From Marthasterias glacialis (lineage: Eukaryota; Echinodermata; Asteroidea; Forcipulatida; Asteriidae): a stretch of DNA of 64,000 bases. The position numbers were made by a program, and so were the translations under genes. The DNA is taken from positions 10,212,141 through 10,276,140 of the forward strand of contig OU452221.1 in NCBI GenBank assembly GCA_911728455.2, given 5' to 3'. This document shows, piece after piece, positions 48,401-58,482 of this stretch. The notes under the pieces were generated by a model. That model ran no database searches, had not been told where the DNA came from, and worked only from the letters and a program-made list of their open reading frames with translations. The number at the start of each line of letters is the position of its first letter. The first letter of the stretch is position 1.

Positions 48401-51325
48401 TGCATAATGGCCTGCCTTTGAAACATAACAATCGTATAATTATTTAACGTTTGTTACTCCACAAGCACAATATTATTTACTTGCTCCGCAGGCTTCAGCA
48501 TACTTCCTTTCTTTTTTGTTTGTTTGGTATGACTTAAGCAGCTGGCCATTTTTCTGAGTCGAATGTACCCTGTATGTTGTTTTGTTTGGTTATTTAACAA
48601 ATTACTGAAAAAATACATATCGACCCAGAACAAAATTATAAATAAATACAAAATTCGATAGTATAGAGCATTATACCATATCGAAACTCGTTCAAATTGG
48701 TAGAGACGTTTGCGCATTTTCGAACTTTGACCTATGGTCACCGGAATTGCACATAATTGCACAGTGAATGGGGGACTTTTTTCAGGACATTAGGTGGCAG
48801 CAGACTTACCAGGTGTATCCATTGTTCTCGGAAATGTGCGCATGCTCTGAGCTACGCAAACAGTGGAAAGTTACCTGGTACATAGTCTGCTGCCACCTAG
48901 CGTTCCAAAGTATCCCATTGGAAGGTTCGAAAATATAAATAATTCGAATGATGTTCACTACCTGTAGGTTTCGGTCCGGGAATAGTCCCGGACCATATTC
49001 TCGTGAATGTTGATGTCAGCGTAAGCTCTGCAAGATTAAATAAGTAATTTTGATGAATTAATGAACAAAATGACTTGATTTTGAATCTTTACTATTTTTC
49101 GATAAATACAAACAATGCATTATGATATATCTTTCCAGAGGATTCTAATGGCAAATCCATTGGGTTTTTTTTTTTTTTTTTTTTTTAGTCTAAGGGTAAT
49201 GTCAAATGGGGCAATTTACAGGCAACTACTTCCAGGTAACTTCCAAGAAGGAAGTAAAAAAAAACATTCACTTGTCACTATGCACACAATTGTCTTTGGG
49301 GACGGTAAGATACTGTTACAAAAATGTCTACTGTACTACCGAAGTGTTCCTTTTGCATGCAGTGCAGTTGGTTGCCTCCAAGTTGCATGGAAAATTGCCC
49401 TGTGTGTCATGACCCTGAGAGTTGCAAAATTCATGTCCTGTTACATTTCTTGAAACCATGATACAGTTATGAGTGATTAACACAATACCAATACAAGTTC
49501 GCATTATTCATAATATTATCATTCATAGAATTGAAGCACTGCTGTATTGCTGGAAGATATAACGGTCATTGAAACATTTTGTATTCGTTCCATATAAGTT
49601 CGAACACAGAGACTCGCGGTGCAGATTCATCAGTCAAAAAAAAATGTTTTGCCTTCGATTGTAAACTGAAAGAGTTCAAGTATTCAAACAAACTTACGTG
49701 AAGAAAAACTTGTCTGACCCCTTCAAGTTTGACCTACAAAAAAACAAACAAACAGAGAAAGCAATACATAAAAAAGTAAAAGTACAAAATGGACGTCTCA
49801 CTTTTCCAGTGACCTAACCTTGCTAAGGATTTTAAGAAGAAACAGTACCCAAGTTTTCTCAAAACATGCTAACTTCTTAAAATGGGAGGCTCACTTTAGG
49901 ACACTAGGTGGTAGCAGACTTACCAGGTAAATCCATTTGCGCATGCTCAGAAATAGAAATCTGCCTGGTAAGTCTGCTGCCACCTAGCGTTCCAAAGTCT
50001 CTAATTGAACATCGTTATTCTTTACTATACTTAAGGTTCTTTTTTTTTAAATTTGTATTGAAACAAGGCTTAAACGGCTTTGAATGTTCTTGCAACTTGT
50101 TCAACAGATAACATCAGTTGGAAAGAAAGAACAATACAATTAAGACTGCAGAACCAGTTGGCAAGCTTTTCTAGCAATGCTTTTGAACTGTAACTCTCAC
50201 AGTGGGGTGAATTCCTGTAAGCTGTTAAGGTTGCACAACATCTGAAGCCCCAAAATTTCATCTATGTTTTGTTGTTAGTTGTTTGTTTATATATTTATCT
50301 CTCCCCGGGCACGTAGTTAACCCTATCAGGACCGGGCTTTTTTTGGTTGTACGGGGACCGGGGAGGGGCACATAGTGCCCCCCTCCGTATTTTCCAAAGT
50401 GTTCGACCGATTTTGATGAAACTTGCCACAAATGTTCATTTTACCGAGTTCAACATGATGACGTCACAAAATTTCAAAAAATCGTCACTAGAGGGCGTTT
50501 TGACTGTTTTTTGCCCATTTTTGGTCAAAAATCGTGTTTTTGCCATAACTTCTGTATTTTCTGGCCGAATGTTTTGAAACTTGGCAAACTTGTACATTTT
50601 AACAAGATAAATATATTTGAACCTAATTTAGTCACTGGAGTTATCTTTAGGGGGCATAATAATTCATTAATTTATCCCATTTTCGGGGAAAAAATGTTTT
50701 TTGCATTTTTTCACTTAACAATCAAAATGGCTGCCGCCAAGGGCTCAGGGAGAAATAATAAGGCTTGATTGACCAATCTGAACATTTTTTGGGTCTGAAA
50801 AGTAAGAAATTAGCAGGTTGAAAATGTTCTATTGTTAAAAAACTTGATATAATTTGACCCCCTACTTACAGGCTGAAAACACAAAATCCAAGATGGCTGC
50901 CAAAAATGGCGGCCATTTTGAATTCCCAAAACCATTTCCAACTGTCACGTGACTCACCACTATCACTTTTCTGGCAAAAAATCTAAAATAAGTGGAAATT
51001 ATGTCCATTTTTTTTTTTAAATCACTAAAAAACAGTAAAATCGTGTGACCCAAGGTCAAACAAATGGTTGCCATGGCAACAGCTAACCCCCGGTATCATT
51101 TATCTTTTGCCAATATGATTCTAGATATATTTTAGGAAAAGTCAGAAAATTTCGCGGTGATTGGACTAAGCGTTAAAAAGTTACGGGGAAAAATTGGTAG
51201 GGGGGCACATTGTGCCCCCCCGGTCCTGATAGGGTTAATCGTTGTACTGAATGAGCTCAAATACTGTCCTATCACTATACATACACTGTGGTTGATGCAT
51301 CACCATTAATGTCGAGTTGATCCAT
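39444..51325 (-). CDS. Type I protein arginine N-methyltransferase (13 exons)
   Basis: Exons in order: 51325-51285, 49733-49698, 49027-48962, 48415-48348, 47892-47851, 47250-47102, 45451-45383, 44664-44591, 43300-43218, 42073-41964, 41488-41367, 40388-40278, 39543-39444. Phases agree at all junctions; 356 codons, the usual length of a core PRMT. It should transfer methyl groups from S-adenosylmethionine to protein arginines. Visible motifs: motif I VADVGCGTG (63-71), post-I VYGIDAS with acidic D89, the double-E loop SEWMGNFLLFEAML with E132 and E141, GFTTWF, and the THW loop RTHWNQ (288-293). The N-terminal helix reads FFFTAY where most type I enzymes have YFxxY. The LLFE of the double-E loop and the C-terminal DEPVPV resemble PRMT2, while other parts resemble PRMT6; no SH3 domain is seen. 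The frame stays open 18 nt upstream of the ATG to a good acceptor at 51344-51345, so an upstream coding exon is possible. Subfamily left open. Confidence 0.93.
39745..40090 (-). repeat. Dispersed repeat, inverted copy of 18074-18420
   Basis: Bounded by CTTAAAGGTGCAAAAC and CTTTACCTTTAAAA, which suggests short inverted ends. Lies in the last intron of the methyltransferase gene. Confidence 0.72.
40449..40660. mobile_element. Long-armed hairpin element
   Basis: Arms of about 83 bp (40449-40532 and 40578-40660) are inverted copies with only a handful of mismatches, sharing GATAATTTTTGTTCACAGGA and TAGCAGTAGCCTTTTT. The loop holds an A(18) run. It lies about 60 bp upstream of methyltransferase exon 12 (40388-40278) in intron 11. 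Confidence 0.85.
42333..42575. mobile_element. TIR element CACTCTAAAAACTTCC...GAGTTTTTAGAGAG
   Basis: About 240 bp; inverted ends CTCTAAAAACTTCCGGTCAG and CTGACCCTGGAGTTTTTAGAG, with several internal GACCCAG/CTGGGTC inverted pairs. Non-coding; methyltransferase intron 9. Confidence 0.75.
47286..47712 (-). repeat. tRNA-type SINE, reverse strand
   Basis: Read on the minus strand it starts at the head with GTGTGGGTTTGAGTCCCGGT (B box with one change), then GTGTCCTTAAGCAAGACACTT and AAAGAACCCCAGTG, and ends in AAAGCGCTATATAAGACTG plus ATTATT tail. Same family as 11728-12075. In methyltransferase intron 5. Confidence 0.75.
48785..48906. mobile_element. TAGGTGGCAGCAGACTTACC hairpin element, copy 1
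   Basis: Left arm AGGACATTAGGTGGCAGCAG and right arm CTGCTGCCACCTAGCGTTCC are inverted copies extending to about 35 bp (including ACTTACCAGGT). In methyltransferase intron 3. Confidence 0.8.
49898..49992. mobile_element. TAGGTGGCAGCAGACTTACC hairpin element, copy 2
   Basis: Shorter copy (95 bp) of the element at 48785, with ends AGGACACTAGGTGGTAGCAG and CTGCTGCCACCTAGCGTTCC. In methyltransferase intron 1. Confidence 0.8.
50321..51234. mobile_element. piggyBac-type non-autonomous element
   Basis: 914 bp with perfect 16-bp inverted ends CCCTATCAGGACCGGG / CCCGGTCCTGATAGGG, flanked by TTAA on both sides (50317-50320, 51235-51238). TTAA plus CCC/GGG ends is diagnostic of the piggyBac superfamily. 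A sub-terminal palindrome of the type GGGGCACA..TGTGCCCC sits near each end. The interior has no transposase frame but contains AAGATGGCTGCC and AAATGGCGGCCATTTT, YY1-like sequences. In methyltransferase intron 1, close to exon 1. Confidence 0.9.
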
Positions 51326-52508
51326 ATTGAAGGTCTTGAGAGTCTGTAAAAGAAAAATAGACAGCCTCGGTTTTGATTTGTTTTTATATCTATATTTTTG
51401 TTTTAAGAACAAAATTCTACACCTCCATTTTCAGTCATATTTTGTTTCGGTTGTATCAACTTCTCAAACTGTGACGTGTTATGTGTTCCTGAAGAGATAG
51501 ACTGTAGTACTCACATGTGTATTATTTCTAAATTACAGGCTTCTGAAAGTTGTCAGAAGTTATAACCATGATGGAGGAGGTAGATCAATTGAAATGAACT
51601 TATGAAGACCGTCACAATAAAAATACAAGAAGCCTGTTTTCTGCGTCAATCGTCTGGGTGTTTAATCTCTGAAGTCTCACCTTTTATATTCTATTTCTTT
51701 CTTTAAGCTTAGTTCAATAAACAAAAACACATGCGTTCACTTTTGGTAACAATGACGAAAATGTCAACACGGTTAATAAAAACGATGTCAGTTCCTGTCT
51801 ATCAGTTCCGTGTGTGCAAAAATGTGTCTAGGACAATCGCCCTACAATGCATTGCGAAGTCACGCTTCACTTGCAAAATGACTTTGAATACATTAAGGCA
51901 AGCTTAAAGGTTAAAGGGTAAACATGAGCAAAATAGCATAAACTAGAGTTCTGTTGGAAACTACAGTACCTATTATGCCGCGCGCATTTGGTTTGGCCGC
52001 GAACTTTTGCATTTCCTATTTTTAAAAGTGTTCTTTTTTTAATAAAAGATAAAAACACGAAAAAGATAAATCAATAAAATGTTGAGTAGTGACAAAAATG
52101 CATCTACAATAATTATGTGTGTACATACGTGTATGGTAAATGTACACAGTACATTAGGGGTTAATGTTGCCTGGTACCCACCGTTATGGTTTTGGCAAGG
52201 TTTTTGGTTGAGGGCACCAGGTAATGTATTTCTAATTTCTAATTTGTAATTCGTTACATGCACGAAAACTGACTCATGGTCGAGGGTCATGTGATCATTG
52301 TAACTCGACGGTATTTTTCTTTTTTATTTATTTATTTTTTTTAAAATCAGTTGGAAGTGGATTCAGCAACAGTTTGTGTTGATTCTTCCTAACTGATTTG
52401 TTCAAATGAACGAATTTATACTTCACGTTATGTTGTTCTTTTCAACTAGCGAACTGCATAAAAAAAACACACATTTCGCATCTTGGTTTTTGAAGCATAC
52501 ATGAAACA

Positions 52509-52562
52509 AACTTTTTTTTTGGGGGGGGGGGGATGGGGTGGGGAGGGGTGGGGAGGGGAGGG
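52509..52562. repeat. G-rich tract in duplication unit 1
   Basis: T run followed by G(10), then GGGG blocks separated by single A/T bases; G-quadruplex potential on the + strand. Confidence 0.8.
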
Positions 52563-53576
52563 CCTTACTGGCAGGGTGCGAAATGTTGATATAAAATGCT
52601 GCAGCGTGACAAGTTATAACCATGATGGAGGAGGTAGATCAATTGAAATGAACTTATGAAGACCGTCACAATAAAAATACAAGAAACCTGTTTTCTGCGT
52701 CAATCGTCTGGGTGTTTAATCTCTGAAGTCTCACCTTTCATATTCTATTTCTTTCTTTAAGCTTAGTTCAATAAACAAAAATACATGCGTTCACTTTTGG
52801 TAACAATGACGAAAATGTCAACACGGTTAAAAAAAAAACCGATGTCAGTTCCTGTCTCTCAGTTCCGTGTGTGTAAAAATGTGTCTAGGACAATCGCCCT
52901 ACAATGCATTGCGAAGTCACGCTTCACATGCAAAATGACTTTGAATACATTAAGGCAAGTTTAAAGGTTAAAGGGGCTAAATAGCATAAACTAGAATTCT
53001 GTTGGAAACTCAGTACCTATTATGCCGCGCGCATTTGGTTTGGCCGCCAACTTTTGCATTTCCTTTTTTTAAAAGTGTTCTTTTTTTAATAAAAGATAAA
53101 AACACGAAAAAGATAAATCAATAAAATAGTTGAGTAGTGACAAAAATGCATCTACAATAATTATGTGTGTACATACGTGTATGGTAAATGTACACAGTAC
53201 ATTAGGGGTTAATGTTGCCTGGTACCCACCGTTATGGTTTTGGCAAGGTTTTTGGTTGAGGGCACCAGGTAATGTATTTCTAATTTCTAATTTGTAATTC
53301 GTTACATGCACGAAATCTGACTCACGGTCGAGGGTCATGTGATCATTGTAACTCGACGGTATTTTTATTTTTTATTTATTTATTTATTTTTTTAAATCAG
53401 TTGGAAGTGGATTCTGCAACAGTTTGTGTTGATTCTTCCTAACTGATTTGTTCAAATGAACGAATTTATACTTCACGTCATGTTGTTATTTTCAATTAGT
53501 GACCTGCATAAAAAACAACAACACACATGTCGCATCTTGGTTTTAAAAGCATACATGAAACAAACTTTTTTTTTTG

Positions 53577-53610
53577 GGGGGGTGGGGTGGGGTGGGGTGG
53601 GGTGGGGAGG
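53577..53610. repeat. (GGGGT)n tract in duplication unit 2
   Basis: The same site in unit 2 has become a regular GGGGT array of about five units, differing from unit 1. Confidence 0.85.
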
Positions 53611-55499
53611 GCCTTACTGGCAGGGTGCAAAATGTTGATATAAAATGCTGCAGCGTGACACACAACAGTTTGAATAGAGATACACACCCATGGTGTGATA
53701 AAGGCAACGAAGACTGACATCTCATGGGGTGGTAGGTGTAGGTCGACGGCCCAATCGCCTACACCAACGGAAGGTCAATGATAACATTCTCACATCTTAA
53801 TACCAAAGCCCAAATCTCCATGGCAAACAACAATTTGAGATAATATCAAGATCACACACACACAAAAATACACTCTAGATCCGATTTTTTTTTTCTCATA
53901 TAAATATAAACTGTATAAAAGGAAATGAATACATTCAATGGAAGTCAATAAAGAATAACCAATTTAAACTTAGCAGTATAGACTTCTCGGTTGGAAACAA
54001 AAATAATGACAGTCCATCACCGCACAATTGCGCGACCCGACTCCGTTAACAACGACGAAAGGTCACGGAAGTGAATACGGTACGAACTGAACTGTATCAA
54101 AACAAAACTAAACGGAAGTAACATGAGATAGGCATTCCCAAGCTCGATGCAGTATTGTGAAACAGACTATGGGACACCATTCAACAGTGGGTATGTTAGT
54201 AGATGTTAAATTTGCACCCGGGGATAAACAATTACTATTATTTGTTGTTTTACCCACACACCGATGTGTGTTAAGCACTGTACTTTCCACAGTCCTTGCA
54301 AAACTTGAGTGTTGGATGTCAGATGTTTTGGAGAGGGGCGCAATTTCAGAGCTTGTCCATTTTCCCTAGATATACGCCGCTGAATGTCAACAGGTAGCTC
54401 TCTCATCATTTCAAGCATGTTCAAGTCTCACACCCATTTCTCAGTAAACACACAACACACATTCTCAGGCTACAACAACTCTCCAGCACTGACCAGAATG
54501 TCCATAATCTAACTTTGTTAATTTTAGTGTGTGACATCGTTTCTAAATCAGTTCAATTAAATTCAATTCAATTCTGGTTTATTAAAAAAAATAAAACACA
54601 CACACACACACATCCAAGGACTCCCCAAGAACAAAAACACCACTACAGGGATTGGAAAATTAAACTTGTTCAAGTCATCTACAGCCAACAATCCAGGCTT
54701 TGTTGCATGACGAAGAAATTGTGTGGAAATAAGGGTCCTTGTGAGAACTCGATAAGTCTCTGTAGACTTTCAACAAGTCTTTCTCCCAAGGCTGTTACGA
54801 GTAAACAATGAACGGGATCCGTGTCTCTCCACCATGACGTGTCAAGGTTTTGCTGAACGTTAAAACAGTATTAATACCCGGAACCACCTCGCATCTATCC
54901 ACTAATTTGTTCACCAGTCAAGCCTTGAACTAGAAGCATGGCTCAAAAGTGAACCTAAAAAGCTTCAGAAGTTCCACTATTTAATAACACTACGCAGACC
55001 AGACCAGGCCAGGCCAGAGGACTACATGCACATGTACAAGCACTTACCAGCGCTGCAGTCGTGGAGCAAAGGGAATAATGATGCTGGATCTTGGTGAAAG
55101 ACTGACTTACCTCATGCGCAACATTTTGGTGTTGGGCTTTATGTAAGTATACCACAATAGATATAACAATGGAAGCATTAAACCCGGCTCCATGGCGGAA
55201 AATGCCGTATCCACAGTAACATTACCTGATCATTTGGGAGGGGGTGCAAGCGGCGGGCACTGTGGGCGCGGGCGCGGGGGGAGGGGGTGGGCTATTTAAT
55301 GGTTAGAACCATTCATTTGTGATTCCCCCCCCCCCCGATCTCATGGCGGGAGGGGGGGGCAAGGGCATATAACCAAAAAATGACTCATTTTTTAGGTGGA
55401 TTTTGTATCCAAATTTTGTCTTAAGAATAGAACAAATTTTATGAAGGGCAAAAGAAGCAGCATGACACACATTATTGACATGGTTATTGAAGATCAGCA

Positions 55500-55860
55500 T
55501 CAAAGCTGCTCCAAGATTGCGAGCACTTGTAACTGGGCATATGGAAGTGTTGCCTCATGTAATATCTAGTGGTAGGACTAGCAGATTTATGGCGACTAGA
55601 AAAGTGTATAACCTCGGTCTTATTATCGTTCATTTTTAGAAAGTTTTTCGTTGACCAAGTCTCTGTATCTTTCAAGCAGTCAATCCCCGATGTTCTTTTA
55701 TCTTGTTTGAGACTGGTGTAAAGGTGTCGTTGGCATAAATGTTCAATATGCCACGGTAACTGTAGACATCCTTAAGTGGTTAGAATATAGAGTATTAAAG
55801 CAAGAGGACCAATCACTGATCCCTGTGGTACTCCACGATCTTGGAAGTATATAGGGCAAA
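55500..55860 (-). pseudogene. CR1/L2-like non-LTR reverse transcriptase remnant
   Basis: On the minus strand the frame reads RGVPQGSVIGPLALILYILT, the conserved reverse transcriptase block (GVPQGS.LGP), followed after stops by a decayed YADDT-like YANDT and the downstream FLKMNDNKTEVIHFSS block. In-frame stops and frame changes show it is dead. A remnant of a Jockey/CR1/L2-clade retroposon. Confidence 0.85.
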
Positions 55861-57481
55861 AAACAAACAAATGTGACAGGTCATTTTCTTAAGCCTAAGT
55901 TTGCAGCGCCCTCGTTGTTAGTTGTGGTAAAAGACCAACACCCTGGACCCGTTTGGCTCATTGTTTCCACAAACAAATTAGAGAGTGCACCTTATCCAAT
56001 GTTTGCTCTCGCAAGACATTTTTACAAGACATTTTACTGGTTAGATTTCAACAGTCATCAGCTGATACAATCTATGGTAATTTAGTGTTTCCTTTATTTG
56101 TGTTTCCTTTCAACAAATTCATTAATATTATAATTACTAATTAGTTATTTTACTCCTTGATTGCTTATGTCTTAATTCACTCGTTGCAAGGTTTTCAATT
56201 GCTGGTTTATATTTAACTTCTCATACTCCTTTAACTATTTCTTTTTGATAATCTTGCTAAGACATTTAACTTCATTATTTTATATTTGCTCGGTATTTAG
56301 TTTGGATGTATTTTCTTCAGTGCTGTGATCAAACTTTCCCAAGTCTTGTATAATACTTGAGCACGACTTTGAACTTATTAATGCCTCACTGCAGCGGAAT
56401 GTTTAACTCCTCTGTGGCCAGAGGGTAGGATTTTTTATATTTGTGGTTAGGAAGTGAGCAAACCGATAGTCAGTATTGTTGCGCAGCTGCATAGTTTATC
56501 GATATAGTATCTTTTGGTGTACAACTGTATGTTGAGGTTGGTTCAGCAATTGATACGTGATCACGACTATATTACGCTTGACTATTTTCAGGGATCATTG
56601 TTTATTGCTAATTTGATGAGAGTGTACAGCAAGAAGTACCATTTGTCTGTCAACTCATTATAAATTCGCTCTGTTGCATACCACAAGTGCTGGGTATAGC
56701 TTTTGTTTATTGACTTTATCATTATTGGCCTTTGAATGGCTCTAATCATATAGAGCAAGGACCCTTGCTCTATGCTCTGATGTATTCATTTCAAGTGCTT
56801 ACTCCTTGTATTTCTTAAGTTTGACATAGTTCCCGTTTTTAAACTCCTTATAATTAGATGGTCATGTAATCTCTTATTATTCTTAAGTTAGTATTACTTC
56901 TTTGATGCATTTTAACTAAGGTTTGATGTTAACCTTATTATTCAAGTTTAAAGCAATCACTTTCCTTGTAGTTTTTGGAGCAACATTTACCTAACTTTCT
57001 GTTAATATCTTATTTCTATTTTATGCATTTTACTTAAGATTTAGTTATGAGATTTAACTTCAACTTTTGATTTTGAGTAAAAAGTTCTGAATTTACAATG
57101 ACGCATGGATTCAACGAATGTTTGCGGTGCCAAACGTTTACGTGTGGAACTGGATCTTTTTAGTGTGCGAAATGTTCATGTTCGTAAGCATTAGGTAGAA
57201 TACATTGCCAGTAAATATTGTAATCATTATGGACAGTAGATTGTTCGTTGCTGACTTTATACGTAGCATTTCTCCAAAAGAGAAACCATTGTATAGCTAT
57301 AGATGTAGGCAGCCGCTGGATGTAGGTCGTGACAGTTTTTTGTATGTTAGTATGTTAGTACAAGACAGTCCTTGCTCTATGGTTGTTTATAACCCTGCGT
57401 TCCATTTTCTTGGAATGCATTTACTTCAGACGGTGAAAGTTGACAGCTTCCGGTTTCACTTTCACTTGAAGCTGCGCCTTA

Positions 57482-57813
57482 AAGCCCGAGATCAGCATTG
57501 GTAAACTGACTGTAAATGCTTCCATTCTTTGCACAAATCAAGATATTTGTAATAAAACCAACCTGTGAAAATCATCTCATTTCGTTGTTTCATTTGCGAG
57601 AAAACGGTTAAAAAAGAATGCATTTAGCATTTTTGTACGCATTCCTATAGAAAACTAAATTTGGATCTTATTTCATTTATTATTTAAAAAACGATATCAC
57701 TTTAGGCAGAAATATTTGAAGGAAAGTTTTCTACATTATCTTTATACCATGTAAGATATGTAAATCTGTGAGCATTTATGTTTTTTCTTCTTACCACTGT
57801 TGAGCTGGGGCTT
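57482..57813. mobile_element. TA-flanked miniature element, copy 4
   Basis: Left end AAGCCCGAGATCAGCATTGG (decayed), right end CACTGTTGAGCTGGGGCTT; interior GTAATAAAACCAACCTGTG as in the other copies. Upstream of the CUB/YWTD gene. Confidence 0.8.
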
Positions 57814-58482
57814 TGATCGTATAGTATTATCATTATTATCTAAATAGTTACAATGATTGATAGTTACAAGTATGTTGTAGACATTGTAAGTAATTGGGTA
57901 TGAGCAGTATCGTAAACAGCAGGGGGGCCTGCACCCCTCCTGCTTCGAAACCCCGCTGCCCTTCCCCTCAATGAGATCGAGAAAAACACATGGTTCGAAA
58001 CGATAAAAAAACTTTTTTTTCCCCAAATATGATTTTGCCCACCCAACAAAAAATAAATAAATAAATAAATAAATGCAAAATATAATAACAATAATAAATA
58101 TTGCTCTTTATTAAATTAAAAATAATAGTAAAATAAAGTATAGTTAATAATAGTAAAAAAAAGTTTAAAAAATAAACGTTTAAGTAATACATTAAAAAAA
58201 AGTATATCTCACGCCACTTTGCGCATTTCATATTGCTTTTGTGGCATCTGCTTATCTCTAAATGGTAAATTTTCACTGTCAGACCGTAGGGCTGGTCTGC
58301 CACCTATACCGTATCGGCTAGTCTTGTAGATGAGATCCAAGATTCGCAAGATGCACCCTCCTTAGAATTATGTTGACGTTTACTCCCTGTACATAATATT
58401 GACATATTAATTTTCTAGTATTATTTTGTTTTGTGAAACAGATTAATAATCCCGGGTAATACAGGAATTAGCCTCTCGCTAG

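Larger units (their letters stand above)
51557..53659 (+). repeat. 1.05-kb tandem duplication
   Basis: Unit 1 (51557-52610) and unit 2 (52611-53659) are direct copies, both starting AAGTTATAACC (unit 1) or immediately abutting it, and both ending GCTGCAGCGTGAC. Differences are few: scattered substitutions, small indels in homopolymers, and G-tract length. The embedded translated stretch NTLPGALNQKPCQNHNGGYQ is identical in both but lacks any other coding sign. Confidence 0.92.
51344..58482. other. Divergent gap between methyltransferase and CUB/YWTD gene
   Basis: Contains a 1.05-kb tandem duplication (51557-53659), a repeat fragment near 54180-54285, CA repeats (54596-54611), a reverse transcriptase remnant (55500-55860), a TA-flanked element (57482-57813) and poly-AT stretches (58040-58200). 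The first exons of either neighbour may lie here but I could not place them. Confidence 0.6.

Noticed and set aside
52039..53338. Identical peptides in both units of the tandem duplication
   Set aside because: Identity comes from the recent DNA duplication; no family match, start context or splice signals.
54206..54424. Minus-strand frame containing LPVDIQRRISRENGQ that could be an upstream exon of the methyltransferase
   Set aside because: Its downstream half is the repeat also found at 7549-7660 and no convincing donor follows the protein-like part.
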